From Neocallimastix lanati (nom. inval.) (Eukaryota; Neocallimastigomycota; Neocallimastigomycetes; Neocallimastigales; Neocallimastigaceae): a DNA stretch of 64,000 nt. This document shows, one piece after another, positions 41,412 to 50,897 of the stretch (positions within the stretch are counted from its first letter, which is position 1; each line of letters begins with the position of its first letter). The stretch is from assembly GCA_016946835.1 (NCBI GenBank), contig JACVTC010000063.1, positions 626,001-690,000 of the forward strand, written 5' to 3'. The notes below the pieces were generated by a model. That model worked only from the letters and a program-made list of their open reading frames with translations, was not told the DNA's origin and did no database searches. The position numbers were made by a program, and so were the translations under genes.

Positions 41412-42162
41412 TGTAATAACACAAAATTAATACTTAACTTTTATTAAAATAACAATAATTGATAAAAAATATTTCGAGTTTATTAAGAAATTTTATTATA
41501 TATTATTTTCTAAATAATAACTCTTGATTTTTATTTTATAGAAAAAATCAAGGTTATTTATAATTTTTTTTTTGTTCATAATCTTAAAAGTTATTCTTTC
41601 AGGAAAAAGATTATGAGAAAAAACCTGAAAGATAAAATAAATTAATTATTTATTATTTAATATAATTTAATATTATTTAATATTATTTAATATTATTTAA
41701 TATTATTTAATATTATTTAATATTATTTAATATTGGCAATTAACCAATATTTTATGAAATTATTTATTATGATGTTTTAAGTTTATAATTATTAACTAAT
41801 TTTATATTAATTTAATATTAATTATATTAATATTAAATGTTTTAATATAATTAATCACGTATTATTGTTAATGATAAATCAAATGATTAATTATTTATAT
41901 TAAATAGAAATTGGTTATTAATTAAAGATATTGTTTATATTTCATAATAATTAATTATTAATTAGTTAAAAAATTAATTTTATCAATTAATAATTATTTT
42001 TATTTTATTATTTAATAACAATTATTAAAATTATAGTATATTAAATAATATTAAGTGTTATTTTATTGAAAAATTATTTAAATCTTAATTAATAATAAAA
42101 ATAAATATAATATTTATATTATATTTGGTTAAGTGTGACTAATTAATTAGTCAACACTTACA
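41412..42162 (-). repeat. Ty3-3 5' LTR
   Basis: 751 bp, near-identical to 36515-37266. It contains the minus-strand TATA box at 41562-41555 and the seed complementary to the primer-binding site at 41532-41514. The TCATT duplication follows at 42163-42167. Confidence 0.95.
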
Positions 42163-42178
42163 TCATTAAATTTAACAA

Positions 42179-42250
42179 GGGGTTGTAACTCAGTGGTAGA
42201 GTGTTCGCTTCGCATGCGAGAAGCCGCGGGTTCGATTCCCGCCAACTCCA
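42179..42250 (+). tRNA. tRNA-Ala (anticodon CGC)
   Basis: 72 nt folding as a cloverleaf: acceptor GGGGTTG pairs with CAACTCC (including the G3:U70 wobble that identifies alanine tRNAs), D arm ACTC-AGTGGTA-GAGT, anticodon stem TTCGC/GCGAG with loop TTCGCAT (anticodon CGC, reading GCG), T arm GCGGG-TTCGATT-CCCGC, discriminator A. No intron; CCA is not encoded. The internal A box (TAACTCAGTGG) and B box (GGTTCGATTCC) are intact, and a T-run terminator follows. Ty3-3 ends 16 bp upstream, at the likely Pol III start. Confidence 0.97.
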
Positions 42251-42260
42251 GTCTTTTTTA
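42251..42260 (+). terminator. Pol III terminator of tRNA-Ala
   Basis: GTCTTTTTTA directly after the discriminator base. A run of at least four T stops RNA polymerase III. Confidence 0.85.
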
Positions 42261-42597
42261 TTCAAAACATTAAAATTAATTTTTATATATTTCTATTATT
42301 TCAAATTATTTATATAATCTATAAAAATTTTCTTGATAATTATGTAGAAATTACCAAAAAAAAAAAAAAGTTGTACTTATAACATATAATTGATAATACA
42401 AGAGATTCATGAAATTTTTTTTTTTTTTTTTTTTTTAATTTTAATTATATATTTGAATTCTTCAAATACGGATCAATTAAAAATTCTATGCAATTTATTA
42501 ATGATAATATGTTATTAGAAGAAGTGAATTGTGTATATTTTAATTTGGAAATGAAGAAACAAAAATTTGAAAAATATTTATGAATTTAATGTCTATT

Positions 42598-42628
<31 letters not shown>

Positions 42629-42908
42629 CTATAAAGATATTATGACAAGTTAAAATTTAATGAATTTTACAAAAACTATTTAAGAAAAATTAATTAAAAT
42701 GGAATATTCACTCCTCTTAAAAATGTTATTACGATATTTTTTTTTTTTATAAAAAAAAAAAAGTAAAGTTCTTTAGTTTTATAAGACTTATTAAAATCAT
42801 TTCCCTCAATGATAATTAATATAATTACTATTACTATTCGTATTTTAAAGTAGTATAACAAGAAAAGTTGTTTCTTTGACTCTTTTATATATATATATAT
42901 TTTTTTTT

Positions 42909-42949
<41 letters not shown>

Positions 42950-43439
42950 TTATAGACTATTCAAAAAGAGACATGGAAATAGTTGATAACAGGTAAAGCA
43001 TTTATTGAGAAAAAATTTTAATATGATAATTTTGTTAAATCAAAACGATAAAAAAAAAGTCTTTTTTTAGAAAATTCAATTCTTTTTTTAAATGTCTCTT
43101 ATTCCAAGTGTTTAATCATAGCTCATCTAAATCTAAAATTCCATTAAGAAGAAAATATAAATATTTTAATAAATATTTTTTTATGATTTAAGATTGATAA
43201 GTAAAAAGAAAAGAAAGGATAATAATTTCCTATAAAATTTTAAATTTAGAATATTTGAAAGATTTATACTAAGCTATTTTAAATAAATATTAAACTCTGG
43301 AAATAAAAATTTTTGTTTTGAAATATATGTATATATATTTTTTTTTTATTCATATTATTTTTTACGTAAATGTAACTATATTCAATTATTAAAAAATCAT
43401 TACTTGTGATTAATAAATGGGTGGTTTAATTATTATAAG

Positions 43440-43493
<54 letters not shown>

Positions 43494-44227
43494 AATCTAG
43501 TAAATTATAATTTTACAATAAATGAATTAAATACTGTAAAGATGAATTTTATATCGAAATATATAAAGAATGTATAAAAATACATATATTAAAAGACAAT
43601 AATTATTATATATAACTTTAGAAATGCTAATTATTCCAGAAAATATAACTTTAGAAATGCTAATTATTCCAGAAAATATAACTTTAGAAGCTAAATTATG
43701 AAAAAAAGGTTTGAATACAATAAGAAAAGTAAAATATTTATTTTGGAATATGCATATACTGTTGTAATTTTTAAAAAATTTATTTATGAATATATTTTTT
43801 AAATAAATATATCTAATTAATAGAAATAATCATTTCTAATAATTAGATACGAAGAATTATTGGATGATTTAATTATTCCAAAAAAATTTCATATATTTAT
43901 TAAATATAAATTTACTACATAAAAAATTATTAATTTCTATAATCTGAATATAAATATTTTTTAAATATATATATATATATATATATATATAATAATTATA
44001 AATATTTATTTATTATGTAAACAAATACTTTTAATTATTAGAGAACCTAATACACATGAATCGCAAAATATAATAATGGATTTGAATGAATATATAAAAA
44101 TTAAAAATTTATATTGATATATATATATAGTTTTAAACACAAATAAAGAAAACCTTATTTTCTACGTATATTTATTTTGTTTGTTGCACAGGATTGATAA
44201 AAGTTTACATATTTCATTATATCTTAT
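42261..44227. other. AT-rich intergenic region with poly(A)/(T) tracts
   Basis: No gene seen. There are long A or T runs near 42419-42436, 42602-42628, 42908-42948 and 43441-43490, and a (TA)n run near 43966-43990. A 33-bp unit (ATATAACTTTAGAAATGCTA...) is repeated 2.4 times at 43610-43690. Some A/T runs may be tails of decayed retroelements, but no attached element is recognisable. Confidence 0.6.
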
Positions 44228-44617
44228 TTTATTTTAGGCCACCAAAAGTTTCTTGTTATTAACTCTAAAGTTCTTTTAATTCCTAAGTGACCGGCAGAAG
44301 GCTTTTCATTATAAATATATCAAATCTAAGAACTTCAGGAATATAAACTAAATTGTTATAGAATATTAAATTATCTTTTATTTTAAACTTTTCCATTCTA
44401 CTAAAGGGCTTAAATGTCATGTAGTTTTTATATTTTGAGGAGCAAAGTAAAGTTGTATATCATCAGCAGTAGCGTTGGACTTGGTAGCATCAATAATTTT
44501 TTCAAAAAAGTTACTAACAATGTCAACAAAACATGGAATTTCTTTAACGTTTTTAAGGTCTAGATCATTTGGTTTTAATTCAAAATTGGATAAAAATTGC
44601 AATAAAAAAATACTCAA
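44228..44617 (-). pseudogene. degenerate fragment of a Ty3-1-like pol
   Basis: The minus strand encodes DLKNVKEIPCF, SNATADDIQLYFAPQN and then, in broken frames, TRNFWWPK. All are collinear with the Ty3-1 region between RNase H and the integrase zinc domain (about 4600-4940). It carries frameshifts and is cut off on both sides, so it is an old relative of Ty3-1. Confidence 0.75.
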
Positions 44618-44659
44618 TGTATAATGTTTGGATTTTTATTTAAATAATTATTATTTATT

Positions 44660-44737
44660 TATTTTTTATTTTTTTTTATCGACAATTGTTGTAAACTTTA
44701 ACTTCATTCATTTATTTATTTATTAATTACATGAATT

Positions 44738-44769
<32 letters not shown>

Positions 44770-44856
44770 CATACAATTAATAAAATAATTAATATCATTT
44801 GTCAAATATAATAATAATATAAATAATATTCAAAATAAAAGTATATAAATGAAAAC

Positions 44857-44858
<2 letters not shown>
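44660..44858 (-). mobile_element. LINE remnant (3' UTR only)
   Basis: Resembles the 3' UTR of the next LINE (44925-45160), sharing GACAATTGTTG-like and TTTATTAATTACATGAA blocks. It is probably a severely 5'-truncated LINE copy. Confidence 0.5.
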
Positions 44859-44927
<69 letters not shown>

Positions 44928-45781
44928 CCACAATTATTGCGAATTTTAATTTTCATTTATTTAATCATTTATTAATTACATGAATATTCTTAATTTTAAT
45001 AAAAAAATAAAAAAACACAGAATTAATAAAATAAATAAATATTATTTGTCCAATTAGAATTTAACAATATTTAAAATAGTATAGTGAAGTATAAAGTAAT
45101 ATTCAAAAATAAAGTGTATAAAAAAATTCAGAAAAAGTTCCTATGAAACGAACCTCATCTCTTTATGGATTAGGGTTTGAATTGTCTATCTGAAAGAAAT
45201 TATGGTCTTCTCCTTCAGAGGCATTGGCCCTGCTTGCCTGTCCTACTGCATTTTCAGCGTTGACGCTCCTGGTTAGTTTGCGCTTATACTTTCGGAATAA
45301 TAACTCTTGTCGAGTACTAGCCCGAGGCGTAATTTCTGTAAAGAGAGCCGCACATCGCACCAAGAATGGCGTTTTTGAATAATCACCAGAAATGATTTGG
45401 TTCTTAAACAAAATATTCCATTCCTTTTTATAATTTAAATCTATTATATCTGCATCCTTTCCACCAAGAAGAAAGTTATATAATCGGTACCACGATATAT
45501 TTACACACTCATTATTCAGAAAATTACTTAAATTACCAGGATTTTCACCAATTGAACTATTCACTAAATTAGAAGTAACGATATTATAATTTTCACTATC
45601 ACTAATATTAGTATTTCTATTTTCACTATCAATCACTATTTCTACTATTATTAACAATATTATTTCTAATGATAATATTATTAATATTATACACTTATGG
45701 AATAAAGTGCATTTCTAACTTTATTATTCATTCTCATACAGTGTTCTAGATTCTTTAGTCCAGGAATAATAAGGCATTTTG
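44859..45781 (-). mobile_element. LINE remnant with C-terminal ORF2 piece
   Basis: Minus strand. The 3' end is the T-run 44859-44897 (a poly(A) tail on the element strand) preceded by (TA)n. Positions 45163-45657 encode 164 aa ending NAENAVGQASRANASEGEDHNF, collinear with the C-terminus of LINE-A (NAEETVRQASRASATNEDHNF). Further upstream, 45735-45781 encodes PKMPYYSWTKESRTL, a block that lies much earlier in ORF2, so the middle is deleted. LINE-C inserted at its upper end. Confidence 0.72.
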
Positions 45782-45927
45782 GGAATAGATTTAATTTTTT
45801 TTTTTTTTTTTTTTAGACTAAGAGAATAACTTTATTTAATTTATAATAATAATAAAATTACATGAATTTAAAAGGAAAAAAATAATAAAATACATGAAAT
45901 AAAATATTATATATTATAAAATTATAA

Positions 45928-48355
45928 AAGTGCGTTAGAAGCAATAGCCTCTAACTTTTCCCATTCCTCGATAATAACACCACTTCCATTATTGCCAATA
46001 ATAATTTCAGTATTAGTGTTATCAATCGAATTTGTATCTGGAGGTGAAAATCTATGCCTTATCATTTCGACTTCGACGCTCTTGGTAACGGTAGATTCAA
46101 CGGAATATCATTTCATCATCAAACTAAAAGATCGACAAATTAATGGTATTACGTTTGTTAGAAACTCCGCAATCCCCACAAAATACGGAACAGTTGACGA
46201 AGTTGAACTTTGTTTAAAAATGTTGTCAACTAATTGTCTTTGTTCCCCATCATTAACTTTAATTTTTGAATATATTGAACGCCCACCAAGAAGTGCACTC
46301 AATATATAATAATAAATATTATTATCATAATCCTTTTCTGAATCTAAAGAAACATCCAAGGATTTTTGTTCAATTATCATTGCAAACTTCAAAAAGAGAT
46401 CATCTAGAAAAGGTAAAGATTTATTTCTGTAATTTAGAGTTTGATGATAACAAAACTGACTTAATTTCTATTTATTGTGACTTGATTAAAAGGATTGTAT
46501 ACCAAAGAATTATATATAAAATATTGACATTTAAGTTTACTGAATATAAAAGTTAATTGTTTCACATGAATTGAATTTCCTAAGATATATTAAAAAAACA
46601 GTGTTAGTGGAAAAATTATTTATTCAATAAAATATAATGTAAAATAATAGATTTATTTAAAGTGAAAATATTTTAAAAGGATATGAAAATTAAAAACTTT
46701 AAACTAAAAATAAATAAATGAAAAAAAAAAGTTATATTATAAGAATTTTTATTCAATTATTATTGCAAACTTCAAAAAGAGATCATCTAGAAAGGGTAAA
46801 GATTTATTTCTGTAATTTTCCAATTCTTTACATGCAAAGATCCAGTGAGAAAAGCTAGGTACACTAACACCACAACAAGGGTAACATTTAGGGCAATCTT
46901 CTGAGACGATTTTTCTTTTAATGGAAATATTAATATCAAATTTAAAACCACACCTAATTCGAGAAATCCAAAAGAATCCCAACTGATACTTAGGATATTG
47001 AAATGTTAAGTTTCTAATTTCTGAAATAAATCCAAAATCATTCTCCTTGTAAATAATTTCTTTTTTAGCTTTTGAGGGTTTGAAGACATCTCTTTCCCAA
47101 TAAAACTTTTTTATTTCACTTGTTTTCTTACCATTTAATTTCTCATCCAAAGTCCTTGATTCTTTAGTCCATGAGTAATATGACATAGTAGGAATATTAT
47201 TAGTGAGATGATTAATAATACATGATGAATTTTTCCATTTTCTAAAGCATCGTAATTGAGATATAGCACAGACAGCTGAAAGAGGAGGTATTCTCAATTC
47301 ATGAGTAATATTATAGAGACTAACAGAAGAATTGTGAGATTTAAATCCATAACTCCAATAAAGTCCTCTATTAATAATTTTTTGAGCTTTAGAACATCTG
47401 CTCTTATTTGAACCAAAGAGAGGAGCATAATATATAACAAGACTAAGAATAAACGAAATTAAAACATATTTCTTCAATGGGAGAGGAACAGATTTATTAA
47501 TAAGAAATCGAAAGTACAAATTTAACTTGACATTTAAATTACTGTTTAATTTGGATTATATAGGTTTCAGTGATAAAGATTCATCAAAAGGAATACCAAG
47601 ATAGGTATAGTTGTCAGTTTTAGGTAATTTTTTACTACCAATAAAGAAAGATGGATCTTCATAATTTATCGGTTTAACAAAGTTAATTGGTTTTACAACA
47701 AGAGTAGCACACTTATTAATTATAAAAGTCATTTCATTTTTAATAGCCCATTCATGAACTTTATTCAAAATTTTCTTAAGAGCTTGTTTAGATGGAGCAA
47801 CTAAAACAATATCATCCGCAAAAAGTCCACCACAACAATATTGAGAATCTAAATATACACCATACTTATCACAATTATCCAGTATATCATTAATGAACAA
47901 ATTGAATAAAATAGGAGATAGAGGGCATCCTTGTCTAACACCACGATTAATCGAAAATTCTTCTGAGAGATTACCATTAAAAAAAGCACGAGCTTTAGAG
48001 GATAGATAAAGATTCTTTAAAAACAGATGACATTTATCTCTAATTCCTAAGTTATATAATTTGGTCAAAATATTAAAGATAGGAACTGAATCATAGGCTT
48101 TTTTAAGATCGAGAAAAGCAAGATAAGTAAAATTTCCTTTAAATTTTCCTCTTTGACATATCTCTCTAATTGAAATATACAAACTTATGCATTCTTCTTT
48201 ATTTCTAAATCCAAATTGTTCAGGTCTAACAAATTTATGCTCAAGGGCATATTTAGCAATTCTATTAGTAACAATCTTTGAAATAATTTTTAAGCCAACA
48301 TTAATAAGAGAAATACCACGATAATTATTACAATCCGAAAGATCTCCTTTTTTTT
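45928..48355 (-). pseudogene. LINE-C ORF2 (reverse transcriptase), broken
   Basis: Pieces of a non-LTR reverse transcriptase in order from right to left: RT core with DLKKAYDSVP, GVRQGCPLSP and GLFADDIVL (48182-47556); then thumb and linker regions and a zinc-finger-like C-x2-C...H...C (CPKCYPCCGV..SHWIFAC) in 47519-46749; then after an insertion the C-terminal part (46392-46108) and a tail down to about 45928 matching LINE-B (EEWEKLEAIASN). Stops and frameshifts separate the pieces. It is the same protein family as LINE-B and cannot be functional. Confidence 0.85.
46369..46818. repeat. 67-bp direct duplication flanking a 316-bp insert in LINE-C
   Basis: 46369-46435 and 46752-46818 are 67-bp copies with two differences, both derived from the LINE ORF2 codons KFAxIIE. 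The intervening 316 bp has no coding. It includes 46696-46740, a 45-bp stretch found again at 58543-58587 upstream of eEF2. Confidence 0.85.
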
Positions 48356-48498
48356 GGAATTGATTTGCCTGGTTAAAAGCATTATATAAAAATAAAATTT
48401 TATCATTAACTTTACTACGAATATGATAGAAAAAAGGACAATCAATTAACCAATGACTTATCCATTGTTTATTACTTTTACAACAGGGACAAAAATTA

Positions 48499-48502
<4 letters not shown>
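48356..48502 (-). pseudogene. LINE remnant (zinc-finger region), split by LINE-B
   Basis: The minus strand encodes CPNFCPCCKSNKQWISHWLI and DKILFLYNAF, near-identical to the LINE-A C-terminal zinc-finger region. It continues at 50860-50888 (IDQM before CPNF) on the other side of LINE-B, which inserted with the 12-bp duplication AAAAATTAGGAC. Confidence 0.8.
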
Positions 48503-48543
<41 letters not shown>

Positions 48544-50847
48544 CTAGGAATAAACTTTATTTAATAATAGTTTTTTTAAAAATTACATGAAGTTTAAATA
48601 CATGAAATTTTTTTTTATATTAATATTAAAAAACTACGTTATGAGATTCGAGGACGAAAAGGCCTCTAACTCTTCCCATTCATCGAAGATAACTCCATGT
48701 GGATGAAAATTATCATTCGAATCTGTATCAGAATTTCTTCTTTGCCTTATCGTTACGACGTCGACGCTCTTGACAACGGTAGGTCTAACACTATACAAAT
48801 CGATCATGGTGTAAAAATCACCAATCACAATAGGCATAACGTTAGTAAGGAATTCCGCAAGCCCCACAAAATATGAAATCGGGAAAGAAGACTCGTTCGA
48901 AGGTGATTGAAAAATATTATTAATAAATCGCCTTCTTTCCCCCGAGCCGATCTTTAAGATTTCAAATACTGCATTTCCGCCAAGAAGGAGACACAGCACG
49001 TAAAAATTGATATTATCATCAAAATCTTCCTTCTTATCATCAGGAATGTTCAATGATTTCTCATGAACAATAAGAGAAAAATTAATAAAAATTTCATCAA
49101 CAAAGGGAATGAAATGTTGCCTAAATTCTTCAAATTTAGGACATAAAAGTATCCAGTGTGTAAAACTAGGTATGCTGTTACTCTCACCACAACAAGGGCA
49201 GTATGTTGGGCAATTTTCTGATACTAGATTACTTTTAACATACGTTTTTACATCAAATTTGAATCCACATTTAATTCGTCCAATCCAAAAAAATCCAAGA
49301 GAAAATTGTGAATATTTAAGTGATAGACGTTGAATAAATTTTTTAAAACCAAATTTAAATTTCTTGTATTTTGTAGATCTGATCGCAGGAGTGCTTGAAT
49401 AATGAATATTTTCCCAGTAAAACTTCCTTATTTCTCCAGGAAGTTTATTATTGTGCTTGTGTACTGCTAAACTCCGTGCTTTTTTTGTCCATGAATAGTG
49501 AGAAAGTGTAGGTATATTTTTGACTAAATGAGAAATAATACAAGAAGAATCTTTCCACTTTTTAAAGCATCGAATCATCGCCTTAGCACAAAAACTAGCT
49601 ATAGGAGGTATAGAAAGTTCCTTAGACATATTGTAAATTGAAGTATTGGAGGTTTTATTTTTAAACCCGAAACTCCAATACAAATCTTGATTAAAAGCAG
49701 TTTGAGCTTTTTCAGTATTCTTTTTATTTGAACCAAGTAAGGGAGCATAATAAAGAACTGAACTAAGGACAAAAGAAACTAGTATACGAGTTTTAAAGTA
49801 GAAAGGAACATTCCTATTGGTTAAAAATCTAAAGAAAGAGTTAACTGTATAATTAATTTTACTATTCATCTTAGCAACAATAGGTTTTAAATCCAACGAT
49901 TCATTAAAAGGTATACCAAGATATGTATATTGATTAGTGCTTGGTATATAGTTCATACCAAGTCTAAATGTAGGATTTTCATAATGTCTTGAAGGTATAA
50001 AATTCTTTGGTTTAACAACTAGTGTAGCGCATTTATTGATTCCAAAGGTCATTTCATTTTTAATACCCCAATCATGAGCGATATTCAAAAGGTTTTTAAG
50101 TGAAGATTTTGTAGGAGCTAATAATACAATATCATCAGCAAATAATCCACCACAACACTTTTTCTTTTCAGTAATCACACCATAACTTTTACATTTATCA
50201 AAAATATCATTGATAAATATATTGAATAAAATAGGTGAGAGAGGACACCCTTGGCGAACACCACGGTGTATTGGAAATTCTTTTGAAAGTTTACCATTAA
50301 AGTTTGCACGAGCTTTCGAGATAAGGTATAGATTAGAAATGAATTGAAGGCATTTACCACGAATGCCAAGATTATTTAGTTTAGTAAGTATATTGTAAAT
50401 TGGAACTGAATCATAAGCTTTTTTAAGGTCAAGAAAGGCAAGAAAGGTAAATTTATCCTTAAATTTTCTTCTTTGACAAATTTCACGAATGGATACAAAT
50501 AAACTAATACATTCTTCTTTATTTCTAAAACCAAACTGTTCTGGTCTAATTATTCCATTAGAAAAAGCATAGTCCGATATTCTTTTAGTGACAATTTTTG
50601 ATAGAATTTTTAAACCTACATTGATGAGTGAAATACCACGATAATTATTACAATCTGAAAGATCCCCTTTTTTAGGAATAGAAACAATAGAAGCAGAGTT
50701 CCATTCATTAGGAAAGTCACCATCCCAAATTTTATTAAAAAGTAATAACAGACACTTTGCACAATCGGAATAAGTAACCTCTTGATTAGAGTCATCCTGA
50801 GAAGAAGTACTACTCTCAGAATTAAAAAATGCTTTAAAAAATTCTGT
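48503..50847 (-). mobile_element. LINE-B: 5'-truncated LINE with open ORF2
   Basis: 2345 bp flanked by the perfect 12-bp duplication AAAAATTAGGAC (48491-48502 and 50848-50859). The T-run from 48503 is the poly(A) tail. It is truncated upstream of the RT core, lacking the endonuclease, so it cannot move by itself. The perfect TSD and open frame suggest a recent insertion into an older LINE remnant. Confidence 0.92.
48634..50847 (-). CDS. LINE-B ORF2 fragment: reverse transcriptase and C-terminal zinc finger
   Basis: The frame is open for about 738 codons from the truncation point at 50847 to the stop at 48634, without a good start codon. Visible parts: IPKKGDLSDCNNYRGISL, FGFRNKEEC, FLDLKKAYDSVP, GVRQGCPLSPILFN, the catalytic FADDIVL, a zinc-finger-like CPTYCPCCGE...HWILLC, and an acidic C-terminus. 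The endonuclease and the first RT motifs are missing because of 5' truncation. The upstream part has no ATG, only GTG codons such as the one at 50178, so it is probably not translated. Confidence 0.85.
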   Translation of the reverse strand, partial: TEFFKAFFNSESSTSSQDDSNQEVTYSDCAKCLLLLFNKIWDGDFPNEWNSASIVSIPKKGDLSDCNNYRGISLINVGLKILSKIVTKRISDYAFSNGIIRPEQFGFRNKEECISLFVSIREICQRRKFKDKFTFLAFLDLKKAYDSVPIYNILTKLNNLGIRGKCLQFISNLYLISKARANFNGKLSKEFPIHRGVRQGCPLSPILFNIFINDIFDKCKSYGVITEKKKCCGGLFADDIVLLAPTKSSLKNLLNIAHDWGIKNEMTFGINKCATLVVKPKNFIPSRHYENPTFRLGMNYIPSTNQYTYLGIPFNESLDLKPIVAKMNSKINYTVNSFFRFLTNRNVPFYFKTRILVSFVLSSVLYYAPLLGSNKKNTEKAQTAFNQDLYWSFGFKNKTSNTSIYNMSKELSIPPIASFCAKAMIRCFKKWKDSSCIISHLVKNIPTLSHYSWTKKARSLAVHKHNNKLPGEIRKFYWENIHYSSTPAIRSTKYKKFKFGFKKFIQRLSLKYSQFSLGFFWIGRIKCGFKFDVKTYVKSNLVSENCPTYCPCCGESNSIPSFTHWILLCPKFEEFRQHFIPFVDEIFINFSLIVHEKSLNIPDDKKEDFDDNINFYVLCLLLGGNAVFEILKIGSGERRRFINNIFQSPSNESSFPISYFVGLAEFLTNVMPIVIGDFYTMIDLYSVRPTVVKSVDVVTIRQRRNSDTDSNDNFHPHGVIFDEWEELEAFSSSNLIT

Positions 50848-50859
50848 AAAAATTAGGAC

Positions 50860-50888
50860 ACATTTGATCTATTACAAATGATTTAATC
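50860..50888 (-). pseudogene. continuation of the split LINE remnant
   Basis: Encodes IDQM upstream of the CPNF at 48502; the other half of the LINE remnant interrupted by LINE-B. Confidence 0.6.
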
Positions 50889-50897
50889 TGTAAGGAC

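Larger units (their letters stand above)
36515..42162 (-). mobile_element. Ty3-3: complete Ty3/gypsy retrotransposon next to a tRNA gene
   Basis: A minus-strand element with LTRs at 36515-37266 (752 bp) and 41412-42162 (751 bp), target duplication TCATT at 36510-36514 and 42163-42167. The LTRs differ by one base in a T-run and one substitution seen near 36990/41886. Gag and Pol share one long ORF with a frameshift near its end. Transcription runs leftward from the right LTR. The right junction lies 16 bp upstream of the mature 5' end of tRNA-Ala. Confidence 0.96.
45793..48355 (-). mobile_element. LINE-C: 5'-truncated LINE with an internal duplication
   Basis: The T-run at 45795-45814 is its poly(A) tail, preceded on the element strand by TTATTCTCTTAGTCT, similar to the LINE-B end. 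Flanking GGAATAGATTT (45782-45792) and GGAATTGATTT (48356-48366) are probably a slightly diverged target-site duplication. It is truncated within the RT domain (KKGDLSDCNNYRGISL). It is closer to LINE-B than to LINE-A. Confidence 0.8.

Noticed and set aside
50175-50369. 64-codon minus frame within LINE-B
   Set aside because: It overlaps the true RT reading frame (GVRQGCPLSP) in another frame and is a shadow.
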